Shown in pieces: positions 13,732 through 20,990 of a DNA stretch of 26,892 bases. The stretch covers positions 1-26,892 of the forward strand of contig JAJDTQ010000154.1 in the NCBI GenBank assembly GCA_022827045.1, written 5' to 3'. Made by a program: the position numbers and the translations under genes. The DNA is from Candidatus Binatia bacterium. GTDB taxonomy: Bacteria; Desulfobacterota_B; Binatia; UBA9968; JAJDTQ01. Every line of letters starts with the position of its first letter. The stretch's first letter is position 1. A model generated the notes under the pieces. The model was not told where the DNA came from. It made no database searches and worked only from the letters and a program-made list of their open reading frames with translations.

Positions 13732-15905
13732 AACCCAGGCGCCGATCCAAGGTTACCGCCAACAGCGCCATCAACGAGCTGGTCGACAAGGTGCTGCTGT
13801 ACCAGCCGGGCGCTGATGTCGACCGCTTGCGCGAGGCGTACCGCTTCACGGCGGAGGTACACGACGGCCAGAAACGTCTGTCCGGAGAGCCCTACGTGGT
13901 CCACCCGGTGGCCGTGGCCGGGGTGCTGGCGGACCTCAAGCTGGACCTCCCCAGCGTCATCGGCGGATTGCTGCACGATACCGTCGAGGACACCCTGACC
14001 ACGCTGCCGGAGATCAGGAAGATCTTCGGCGAGGAGATCGCGAACTTGGTGGACGGGGTGACCAAGCTGAGCCGCGTGGACTTCACCAGCCACGAGGAGA
14101 AGCAGGCGGAGAACTTCCGCAAGATGATCATGGCCATGGCCAAGGACATTCGAGTGGTCCTGATCAAGCTTGCGGATCGCACACACAACATGCGCACGCT
14201 GCAGTACCTGGCTCCGGAGAAACAGCGGCGCATCGCCCAGGAGACCCTGGACATCTACGCTCCCATCGCCCACCGCCTGGGGATCTACTGGGTCAAGAGC
14301 GAGTTGGAGGACCTGGCCCTCAAGCACCTTCGTCCGGAGATCTACGGGCAGCTCAAGCAGGACGTGGCGCAGAAGAAGAAACACCGGGAAAAGTACATCA
14401 ACGATGTGATCTCGCGGTTGAGCAAGGCGCTTGCGGAAGAGGGCATCGACGCCGAGGTCAGCGGCCGGCCCAAGCATTTCTACAGCATCTTCAAGAAGAT
14501 GGAGGACCAGAGCCTGGACTTCGAACAGGTCTACGACCTCGTGGCATTCCGCATCGTGGTGGATACGGTGCGGGAGTGCTACGAGTCCATGGGCATCGTT
14601 CATTCCAAGTGGCGGCCGGTTCCGGGCCGGTTCAAGGACTACATCGCGCTCGCCAAGTCCAACATGTACCAGTCGTTGCACACCACCGTCCTCGGGCCCA
14701 ACGCCCGGCGCATCGAGATCCAGATCCGCACCCACGACATGCACCGGGTGGCGGAGGAGGGGATCGCTTCCCACTGGCGGTACAAGGAGGGCAAGGCACT
14801 TCAGGTGACGGACATCCAACGGTTCACGTGGTTGACCCAGCTCCTCGAATGGCAGCAGAATCTGTCGAACCCTCAGGAGTTTCTCCACAGCCTCAAGGAG
14901 GATTTGTTCCCGGGCGAAGTCTACGTGTTCACGCCCAACGGCGACCTGCAGGTCTTCCCCAAGGGGGCGACCGTCGTCGATTTCGCCTACCGCATCCATT
15001 CCGATATCGGCCAGCACTGCTCCGGCGCGCGCGTGAACGGCAGGCTGGCACCCTTCAAGTACATCCTCAGGAGCGGCGATACGGTGGAGATCATCACCAC
15101 GGAGGAGCAGACGCCGAGCCGGGACTGGTTGAAGGTGGCCAAGACGCCCCGCGCCAAGTCCCGGATCCGGACCTGGATCACCTCGCAGCAACGCGAGCGG
15201 AGCGTGGCCCTGGGACGCGAGATCCTCGAGGGGGACTTCGCCCGTCACAAGCTGGACTACCAGCGCCTGCAGCAAGAGGGCAGGATCGACAAGCTGGGCA
15301 AGGAGCTCGGGGTCAAGAACGAGGAGGGGCTTCTGGCGAGCGTGGGCTACGGCAAGCTGATGCCGCGCCAGGTGCTGGCCAAGCTCCTTCCGGCGGAGCA
15401 GCTCAAGGGCGACAAGAAGCAACTCGAGGGCGGGCTCGAACGGCTCTTTCGGCTGGTGGGCTCACGGGACCGCGGGGTGCGCGTCAAGGGCATCGAGGAC
15501 GTGCTGGTGCGGTTCGCGCGCTGTTGCCATCCGCTGCCCGGCGAGGAGATCGCCGGGATCATCACCCGCGGGCGGGGGGTGACCGTGCACGTGGTGAGCT
15601 GTCCCACGGGACTCGAAGCCGATCCCGAACGAAGGGTAGAGGTGAGTTGGTCGGAGGATGCGCAGATGCCGCGCGCGGTCAAGATCGAGGTGAGCTGCGC
15701 GGACAAGCCCGGCCTGCTGGCTGCCATCAGCTCGGCCATATCCGACTCGGGTGTGAATATCGCCCGTGCGCACATCCGCACGTTCGACGACAAGGCCGTC
15801 AACACGTTCGAGATCATGATCGGAAGCTCCGATCAGCTCCGGCAGGTGCTGCAGGACATCTCCAACGTGAAAGGGGTGTATCAGGCGAATCGAGTCCAGG
15901 GGTAG
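13704..15905 (+). CDS. rel: Bifunctional (p)ppGpp synthetase/hydrolase (Rel/SpoT)
   Basis: A 733-residue stringent-response enzyme with all long-RSH domains. The HD hydrolase has catalytic H91-D92 in HDTVEDT. The synthetase has GRPKHFYSIFKKM (254-266), RFKDYIA (309-315), NMYQSLHT and EIQIRTHDMHR. The TGS domain lies at about 403-462, the conserved CC motif at C607/C608, and an ACT domain at about 659-733. The R-F-K-D form, rather than E-x-D-D, marks the bifunctional class. The best start is TTG 13704 inside gmk (28-base overlap), with AAAGG eight bases upstream; no ATG occurs before residue 141, deep in the HD domain, so the gene must begin with TTG or another rare start. The usual rpoZ between gmk and rel is absent. 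Confidence 0.95.
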   Translation: MQVHTETGVKPRRRSKVTANSAINELVDKVLLYQPGADVDRLREAYRFTAEVHDGQKRLSGEPYVVHPVAVAGVLADLKLDLPSVIGGLLHDTVEDTLTTLPEIRKIFGEEIANLVDGVTKLSRVDFTSHEEKQAENFRKMIMAMAKDIRVVLIKLADRTHNMRTLQYLAPEKQRRIAQETLDIYAPIAHRLGIYWVKSELEDLALKHLRPEIYGQLKQDVAQKKKHREKYINDVISRLSKALAEEGIDAEVSGRPKHFYSIFKKMEDQSLDFEQVYDLVAFRIVVDTVRECYESMGIVHSKWRPVPGRFKDYIALAKSNMYQSLHTTVLGPNARRIEIQIRTHDMHRVAEEGIASHWRYKEGKALQVTDIQRFTWLTQLLEWQQNLSNPQEFLHSLKEDLFPGEVYVFTPNGDLQVFPKGATVVDFAYRIHSDIGQHCSGARVNGRLAPFKYILRSGDTVEIITTEEQTPSRDWLKVAKTPRAKSRIRTWITSQQRERSVALGREILEGDFARHKLDYQRLQQEGRIDKLGKELGVKNEEGLLASVGYGKLMPRQVLAKLLPAEQLKGDKKQLEGGLERLFRLVGSRDRGVRVKGIEDVLVRFARCCHPLPGEEIAGIITRGRGVTVHVVSCPTGLEADPERRVEVSWSEDAQMPRAVKIEVSCADKPGLLAAISSAISDSGVNIARAHIRTFDDKAVNTFEIMIGSSDQLRQVLQDISNVKGVYQANRVQG

Positions 15906-15943
15906 GCGGCGGTATCCGGTTCCGGCGGGGGCCGGGTGAGAAC

Positions 15944-16135
15944 TCAGGCGACCTTCTCGACCTTGCCGGAGCGCAGGCACCGGGTACATACCCGGATGCG
16001 TTGAACGGAGCCGTTCACGCGGGCGCGCACCGGCTGAAGATTCGGCAGCCAGCGGCGGCGGGTCTTGTTGTTGGCGTGGCTGACGTTGTTACCGACCGAG
16101 GGTCCCTTGTCACAGATGAAGCATACTCTGGCCAT
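15944..16135 (-). CDS. rpmB: 50S ribosomal protein L28, zinc-binding type
   Basis: A 63-residue L28, starting [21 protein letters not shown]. Four cysteines, C5/C8 and C50/C53 (CTRC), form the zinc-binding C+ version of this protein; C- paralogues replace them under zinc shortage in some bacteria. ATG 16135 is chosen over an in-frame start 24 bases upstream because MARVC is the family start, and GAAAGGATT lies about 12 bases before it. The gene is convergent with rel (38-base gap) and divergent from the coiled-coil gene at 16287. A good promoter candidate lies at 16175-16203. Confidence 0.95.
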   Translation of the reverse strand: MARVCFICDKGPSVGNNVSHANNKTRRRWLPNLQPVRARVNGSVQRIRVCTRCLRSGKVEKVA

Positions 16136-16174
16136 GGCTACTATTCCGAATCCTTTCAATCAGTTCGGTCCACG

Positions 16175-16203
16175 ATGATATCATAGGGATCGGCGTTTGC
16201 GAA
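16175..16203 (-). promoter_or_regulatory. Candidate sigma70 promoter for rpmB
   Basis: On the minus strand, TTCGCA (16198-16203, 4/6) is followed by a 17-base spacer and TATCAT (16175-16180, 5/6). The start point would fall about 33 bases before the rpmB ATG, which also suits the AAAGGA ribosome site. It is the best -10 match in the window. Confidence 0.5.
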
Positions 16204-16286
16204 GCCCTGACCTCGAACGAGCAGGACAATTGTGCATTCCGGTCCATTATGCTAACTAGGGTGACATTCTTCAGCAAGGGGGAATG

Positions 16287-16679
16287 ATGGCCCTGGATCT
16301 GAAAGTCAGCGTCAAGAGACAGATCGATAGGTTGCAAAAGGAACTGGCCGCGGCCACGACGCGGGTTGCCGCGTTGCGGGATGAGATCAAGCGGCACGAA
16401 CTCATTTACGATATGCTCGACGGCAGCTCGAAGGCCCCCAAGCGCGGCCCGCGGGCCGGCCGCTCGAAGACGGCGACGCAGAGACGGGGGCCGCGCGGCG
16501 CGATGATCGATTGGAACGCGGTCTTCGATAACTTGCCCGGCGAGTTCACGCTGGATACCATCGGCGCCAACAAGACCGCGGGCGAGAAGCCCCGGGCCTA
16601 CCTCAGGCAGGTGGTCGTACGGTGGTCGAAGGAAGGTCGGATCAAGCGCACCGGCCGAGGCATGTACCAGAAGACCTGA
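16287..16679 (+). CDS. Small basic protein, coiled coil plus possible winged helix, unknown function
   Basis: A 130-residue protein with no family I recognise. Residues about 4-45 (DLKVSVKRQIDRLQKELAAA through RHELIYDML) form a strong heptad coiled-coil pattern. Residues 46-72 are a Lys/Arg/Gly/Ser-rich linker (KAPKRGPRAGRSKTATQRRG). The C-terminal half (MIDWNAVFDNLPGEFTLDTI to RTGRGMYQKT) resembles a compact DNA-binding winged helix: a helix, a segment ending KPRAYLRQVVVRWSKEGRIKR, and a basic wing. A dimeric DNA-binding role is an inference from this layout. The AGGGGG site (16277-16282) favours ATG 16287 over ATG 16284. It lies 71 bases before the second UbiD gene in the same direction, so it may regulate or be co-transcribed with it. 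Confidence 0.8.
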   Translation: MALDLKVSVKRQIDRLQKELAAATTRVAALRDEIKRHELIYDMLDGSSKAPKRGPRAGRSKTATQRRGPRGAMIDWNAVFDNLPGEFTLDTIGANKTAGEKPRAYLRQVVVRWSKEGRIKRTGRGMYQKT

Positions 16680-16750
16680 CGCGGCTCGGCGGAATGCAGC
16701 CTTTCAACGGTAGAAGCATACGATAACAAAACCAGTGAGCGGAGGTAACG

Positions 16751-18190
16751 ATGGAATTCAATGACTGCCGCGAGTGGATCGAGAAGGCGGATGCGATGGG
16801 AGAGCTCAAGACCCTGAAGGGTTGCGACTGGGATCTCGAGATCGGCGCCATTACCGAGATGGTGATGCGCAAGGAAGACGGCCCGGCGGTGCTGTTCGAC
16901 GAGATCAAGGACCACCCCAAGGGCTACCGTGTCCTGTCCAACTCGCTGAGCTCGCGGAAACGTATCGGTTTGACGCTGAACCTGCCGCCCGGCGACAGCA
17001 AGATGGAGTTCGTCAATACGTGGCGTGAGCACTACAAGAAGATCAAGCCCATTCCCGCCAACGTGCTGAAGGACGGGCCCGTTTTCGAGAACGTCTTCGA
17101 GGAGGGCAACATCGATCTGCTCAAGTTCCCCACCCCTCGTTGGCATGAACGCGACGGCGGCCGCTACATAGGCACCGGCAGCATCGATATCACCGCGGAC
17201 CGGGACGAAGGCTGGACCAACTGGGGCACCTATCGGGTCATGGTCCACGACTCCGACACCGTCGGCTTCTACATCTCCCCGGGCAAGCACGGCCGCATCC
17301 ACCGCGACAAGTACCAGCAGACGGGCGAGTCCTTCAAGATGGCCATGTCCTTCGGTCATGATCCGCTGGTGTTCCTGGGCGGGAGCATCGAGGTGCCCTA
17401 CGGGGTGCCCGAGTACGACTTCCTGGGCGGCATCCGCGGCGAGCCCCTGGAAGTGGTCAAGGCGCCGTACTCGGGGTTGATGGTTCCGGCCAACGCCGAG
17501 ATCGTGGTGGAGGGCGACGTCCTCTTCGGCGAAGACCGCGTCGAGGGCCCGTTCGGTGAGTGGACCGGCTACTATGCCAGTGCCGAGCGCAACGAGCCCA
17601 TCGTCAAGATCAAGCGCATGTACCACCGGAACGATCCCATTATCCTCGGCTCGCCTCCGGGAAGGCCCCCCGCCGAGCTGGGCTGGTACCGTTCGTACCT
17701 GCGTTCCGCGCTCATCTGGGACGAGATGGAGAAGGCCGGGGTTCCGGACGTCAAGGGCGTGTGGCTGATGGTGGCCGGCGGAAGCCGCCTGGTCATGGTG
17801 GTGTCGATCAAGCAGCGCTATCCCGGACACGCGCGCCAAGCCGCCGTGGTGGCGTCCCAGTGCCATGCGGGCGCTTACCTGGGCCGGTACGTCATCGTCG
17901 TGGACGACGACATCGACCCCTCCAACACCGACGACGTGATCTGGGCCATGGCGACGCGTTCGGACCCGGATGCAGACATCGACATCATCCGGCGCGCCTG
18001 GAGCGGACCGCTGGATCCGATCGTGCATCCCACGAAGAAGGGTTTCAACTCCCGCGCCATCATCGACGCGTGCCGCCCGTACGAGTGGATGAGCGAGTTC
18101 CCGCCGGTGGCGGAGTCGAGCCCGGAAGTGCTCGACGCCACGGCGAAGAAGTGGGGCAAGGTTCTGTTCAGCAGCAACGGCGCCGGCTGA
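16751..18190 (+). CDS. UbiD-family prenylated-FMN (de)carboxylase, second paralogue
   Basis: A 479-residue UbiD-family enzyme. Candidate triad residues are R162 (TNWGTYRVMV) and E265/E270 (EGPFGEWTGYY, 265-275), with the classical xTGYY ending that the first paralogue lacks. PANAEIVVEG (246-255) and DDDIDPSNTDDVIWAMATR (385-403) are the other family blocks. The ATG has a perfect GGAGG six bases upstream. It differs from the protein at 555 along most of its length, so the two are distinct subfamilies, not a recent duplication. The gene is preceded by the coiled-coil protein and is convergent with the BFN-PDZ gene after only 19 bases, where a 14-bp palindrome may separate the two transcripts. 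Substrate unknown; it needs prenylated FMN made by a UbiX encoded elsewhere. Confidence 0.93.
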   Translation: MEFNDCREWIEKADAMGELKTLKGCDWDLEIGAITEMVMRKEDGPAVLFDEIKDHPKGYRVLSNSLSSRKRIGLTLNLPPGDSKMEFVNTWREHYKKIKPIPANVLKDGPVFENVFEEGNIDLLKFPTPRWHERDGGRYIGTGSIDITADRDEGWTNWGTYRVMVHDSDTVGFYISPGKHGRIHRDKYQQTGESFKMAMSFGHDPLVFLGGSIEVPYGVPEYDFLGGIRGEPLEVVKAPYSGLMVPANAEIVVEGDVLFGEDRVEGPFGEWTGYYASAERNEPIVKIKRMYHRNDPIILGSPPGRPPAELGWYRSYLRSALIWDEMEKAGVPDVKGVWLMVAGGSRLVMVVSIKQRYPGHARQAAVVASQCHAGAYLGRYVIVVDDDIDPSNTDDVIWAMATRSDPDADIDIIRRAWSGPLDPIVHPTKKGFNSRAIIDACRPYEWMSEFPPVAESSPEVLDATAKKWGKVLFSSNGAG

Positions 18191-18209
18191 TCGCTTCGAC
18201 CCTGAATCG

Positions 18210-19067
18210 CTACCGTTTTCTCCGAGACGGCGGGTCCATCACGATGGTGACGGACCCGCCGTCTCTGCGTATACGGAAGGTATGCCGGCCGGTTGCCGGG
18301 CGGGAGGCGAGGACCGCTTCCAGCTCGCGCGTGTTGCGGATCCGCCTGCCGTCCACGCGGACGATGACGTCGCCGCGCCGGAACCCGCGCACGGAAGCGG
18401 CGCTGGTGCCTTCCACATGGGCCACCAGAACGCCCTGGCGCAGTTCCGTGGCGAACAGCTTGGCAAGTTCGGCGGTGAGGTCCTGCATGTGCATGCCCAT
18501 CATGCGGGTGACGCCTTGCCCTCGCCGGAGTGCCGGATCGTTGAGACGGACGGTTTGTTCCAGGACCTGGGGTGCGGCGTAGATGGGCGTGCCGGTGCGG
18601 AGCGCCACGGCGATGGCGTCGCTCGGACGCGAATCGATGGCGATCCGCCGCCGGCCGGCCCTGAGTGTGATGACCGCGAAATAGGTCGACTCGCGCAGTT
18701 CCGTGATCGTGATCCGTTCCGGCGTCGCGCGCAGACCCTTCAGGAGATTCCCGATCAGGTCGTGCGTATCGGGCCGGGACGAGCGTTGTCCCTCGAGGGC
18801 GCGCGCAATGGACGAGGCCTCGGCGTCGCCGATCCAGATCGGCAGCAACCGTCCGCCGCCCGCCAGGATCACCACGGGGGTCCGGTTCAAGGGATCGACC
18901 GCGACCTGCCGCACCTCCATGAGGACCGCGTCCTCCGGGGCGGCGACGGCCTGCAACGGCAGCAGCAGCAAGGGCGCGAGCACCAGACGCCGGCATGCGC
19001 GCTTGAGCACGGCCGGGACACGGCGTCGCGGCGGCCGGACCGGGAACGCCGGATGCGAATCTCCCAT
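18210..19067 (-). CDS. Exported bifunctional-nuclease (BFN/DUF151) domain fused to PDZ domain
   Basis: A 285-residue two-domain protein. Residues 20-43 (VLKRACRRLVLAPLLLLPLQAVAA) are a clear signal peptide, preceded by an odd proline/arginine-rich n-region. A GTG at codon 20 (position 19010) would give a cleaner signal peptide and 266 residues, so the start is open. Residues about 48-172 match the BFN/DUF151 fold: LPIWIGDAEASSIARALEGQ, RPDTHDLIGNLL, ITELRESTYFAVITL, IDSRPSDAIAVALRTGTPIYA. Residues about 192-275 are a PDZ domain: GVLVAHVEGTSAASVRGFRRG then DVIVRVDGRRIRNTRELEAVLA. BFN proteins are usually cytoplasmic and about 160 residues long; periplasmic export with a PDZ partner suggests a role in binding peptides or proteins in the envelope. 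The nuclease activity itself is uncertain here. Confidence 0.87.
   Translation of the reverse strand: MGDSHPAFPVRPPRRRVPAVLKRACRRLVLAPLLLLPLQAVAAPEDAVLMEVRQVAVDPLNRTPVVILAGGGRLLPIWIGDAEASSIARALEGQRSSRPDTHDLIGNLLKGLRATPERITITELRESTYFAVITLRAGRRRIAIDSRPSDAIAVALRTGTPIYAAPQVLEQTVRLNDPALRRGQGVTRMMGMHMQDLTAELAKLFATELRQGVLVAHVEGTSAASVRGFRRGDVIVRVDGRRIRNTRELEAVLASRPATGRHTFRIRRDGGSVTIVMDPPSRRKR
18224..18265. repeat. 14-bp perfect palindrome at the ubiD/BFN-PDZ convergence
   Basis: GAGACGGCGGGTCC (18224-18237) pairs perfectly with GGACCCGCCGTCTC (18252-18265). The 14-base loop contains a further TCAC/GTGA pair. It begins 34 bases past the second ubiD stop and lies within the last codons of the minus-strand BFN-PDZ gene. 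It could end the ubiD transcript, but no T-run follows on either strand, so an intrinsic terminator is not established. Confidence 0.55.
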
Positions 19068-19076
19068 GGCGGCGAC

Positions 19077-19104
19077 CTTATCCAGCGTGGGTTCGGGGTG
19101 TCAA
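19077..19104 (-). promoter_or_regulatory. Candidate promoter for the BFN-PDZ gene
   Basis: On the minus strand, a perfect TTGACA (19099-19104), a 16-base spacer and GATAAG (19077-19082, 4/6). Transcription would start only a few bases before the ATG at 19067, which would make that start leaderless or favour the downstream GTG at 19010. Confidence 0.4.
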
Positions 19105-19121
19105 CCGGTCGGTGGGCGTCG

Positions 19122-19151
19122 TTGACCGGCGGGAATGCCACGGGTTAACCT
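19122..19151 (+). promoter_or_regulatory. Candidate promoter for mutL
   Basis: TTGACC (19122-19127, 5/6) is followed after 18 bases by TAACCT (19146-19151, 3/6), about 30 bases before the mutL ATG. It is back to back with the minus-strand TTGACA at 19099-19104. Confidence 0.33.
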
Positions 19152-19180
19152 TCAAGAGTTTTTCCGCGACCGGGAGTTCC

Positions 19181-20953
19181 ATGAAGATCACCATGCTGCC
19201 CGACACTCTCATCGATCGCATCGCCGCCGGCGAGGTGGTGGAGCGGCCGGCGTCGGTGGTCAAGGAGCTTGTGGACAACGCCCTCGATGCCGGCGCAAGC
19301 GAGATCGCGGTGCTGGTGGAGGGCAACGGCACGTCCCTCATCAGGGTCAGCGACGACGGCGAGGGCGTGGCCCGGGAGGACGTTCCCCTCGCCTTCGAGC
19401 GCCATTCCACCAGCAAGATCCGCAGCGAAGCGGACCTGGCGGGCATCGCCACCATGGGCTTTCGCGGTGAGGCGCTGCCCAGCATCGCCTCGGTGGCGGC
19501 CGTGGAGATGGTGTCGCGTCCGGCTTCCCAGGAGATCGGGTGCCGGCACCGCGTGGAGAACGGCGGGAAGGGAAGTCCGGTGGCCGCGGGCTGTCCACCG
19601 GGGACCACCGTCGAGGTACGGGACCTGTTCTACCACGTTCCGGCCAGGCTCAAGTTCATGAAGTCGCCCCGCACCGAGATCAAGTACGTGAGCGACGTCG
19701 TGAACCGCGCGGCGCTGGCGCATCCGTCGGTGCACTTCCGGCTCCATCACGGCGGCAAGAGGCTCGCGGACTACGCCGCCGCCCCACGGCTGCAGGACCG
19801 CGTGCGGCAGGTGTTCGGCGACGCCGGCGGCGACCTCGTGCCGTTCTCGCTGACCCGGGAGCACCTCCGGTGCCACGGGTTCGCAAGCCAGGCGCCGAAG
19901 TCCTTCGGCAACTCCCGCTACATGGTCACGTTCGTCAACCATCGCTTCGTGCGCGACAAGCTGCTGACCCACGCCTTGCTGAGGGCATACGACACGCTGC
20001 TCATGAAGGGGCGTTTCCCGGCCACCATCCTCTACCTGGAGTTGCCCCACAATCACGTCGACGTGAACGTTCACCCGGCCAAGACCGAGGTGCGGTTCCG
20101 GCGCCAGTCGGAGCTCTACGAGACGGTCCTGGGCGCGGTGCGGGGCGGCCTGCAGACTGCTGCCCGGACGGGTGCCGCGGTGCCGCCGGCCATGCCGCAT
20201 GAGCCGCTGGAAGCGCCCGGCCCGGCAGGCGTTCGCGAGCCCGCCGCCGAATACCGGGCCGCGCCGGTTCTCCAGGACCTGCCCCTGACTTCCGGCCGCG
20301 ATCTGCCGGGCGCCGCCAGACGCGTCGACCCGTTCGGGGCGGCGGAAGTCCCGGCGCCGGCGGAGAAGGGCGCCTTCTCGTCGTTGACCGTCGTCGGCCA
20401 GGTTCTGGGCTGCTACATCCTCTGTCACGGCGAGCCCGGCATGGTGCTCATCGACCAGCACGCGGCGCACGAGCGCATCGCCTTTCAACGCATGCGTGCC
20501 GACCTCGAGCAAGGCCGCATCGAGAAGCAGGAGCTGTTGATGCCACAGATCCTCGAGCTGCCGGTCACCGAGGCGATGGTCCTGGAGGAGCAACTCGGCA
20601 CGCTGGAAAGGGCCGGTTTTACCCTGGAGCCCTTCGGCCGGAACACGTTTTCCCTGCGGGCGGTGCCGGCCCTCCTCGCCGAGGGCGACTACCGCGATGC
20701 CGTGCGCGCCATGATCAGCGAGTTCGCCGAAACGGGCCGGTCGGCCGAGCTGCAACACGGCTACCAGGAGCGCCTCATGACCATCGCCTGCCACAGCGTC
20801 ATCCGAGCCAATCGGGCGCTGGAGAAGGAGGAGATGGAGGCGCTTCTCCGGCAACTCGACGATACCGAGTTCGCCACCCAATGCCCCCACGGCCGGCCGG
20901 TGATGGTGCGGTTCAGCCGCAGCCAGCTGGAGCGCATGTTCCGGCGTGCCTGA
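19181..20953 (+). CDS. mutL: DNA mismatch repair protein MutL (endonuclease type)
   Basis: A 590-residue MutL. The GHKL ATPase has E29 and N33 (KELVDNALDAGA), DDGEG (58-62), RHSTSKI and GFRGEAL (93-99). A variable Pro/Ala linker (about 325-395) leads to the C-terminal dimer and nuclease domain. DQHAAHERIAFQ starts at 425, ACHS at 536, CPHGRP at 568 and FSR near the end, the elements of the metal-dependent nicking site found in MutL of bacteria without MutH. In the first motif the last acidic position of DQHA(x)2E(x)4E is Q436, not Glu. ATG 19181 has GGGAG four bases upstream; a longer frame from 19112 is not needed. miaA follows after 24 bases, a common pair. Confidence 0.96.
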   Translation: MKITMLPDTLIDRIAAGEVVERPASVVKELVDNALDAGASEIAVLVEGNGTSLIRVSDDGEGVAREDVPLAFERHSTSKIRSEADLAGIATMGFRGEALPSIASVAAVEMVSRPASQEIGCRHRVENGGKGSPVAAGCPPGTTVEVRDLFYHVPARLKFMKSPRTEIKYVSDVVNRAALAHPSVHFRLHHGGKRLADYAAAPRLQDRVRQVFGDAGGDLVPFSLTREHLRCHGFASQAPKSFGNSRYMVTFVNHRFVRDKLLTHALLRAYDTLLMKGRFPATILYLELPHNHVDVNVHPAKTEVRFRRQSELYETVLGAVRGGLQTAARTGAAVPPAMPHEPLEAPGPAGVREPAAEYRAAPVLQDLPLTSGRDLPGAARRVDPFGAAEVPAPAEKGAFSSLTVVGQVLGCYILCHGEPGMVLIDQHAAHERIAFQRMRADLEQGRIEKQELLMPQILELPVTEAMVLEEQLGTLERAGFTLEPFGRNTFSLRAVPALLAEGDYRDAVRAMISEFAETGRSAELQHGYQERLMTIACHSVIRANRALEKEEMEALLRQLDDTEFATQCPHGRPVMVRFSRSQLERMFRRA

Positions 20954-20955
20954 CG

Positions 20956-20990
20956 CCAGTGTCGCGTCCCGCAACCAGTGTCACGTCCCG
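20956..20990 (+). repeat. 19-base tandem duplication between mutL and miaA
   Basis: CCAGTGTCGCGTCCCG (20956-20971) is repeated as CCAGTGTCACGTCCCG (20975-20990) with one change and a 19-base period. The second copy contains the GTG that is the longest miaA start, so the duplication blurs the miaA start region. Confidence 0.6.

Noticed and set aside
15906..15943. A bidirectional terminator between rel and rpmB
   Set aside because: The short GGCC-rich pieces do not form a convincing stem and no T-run is present.
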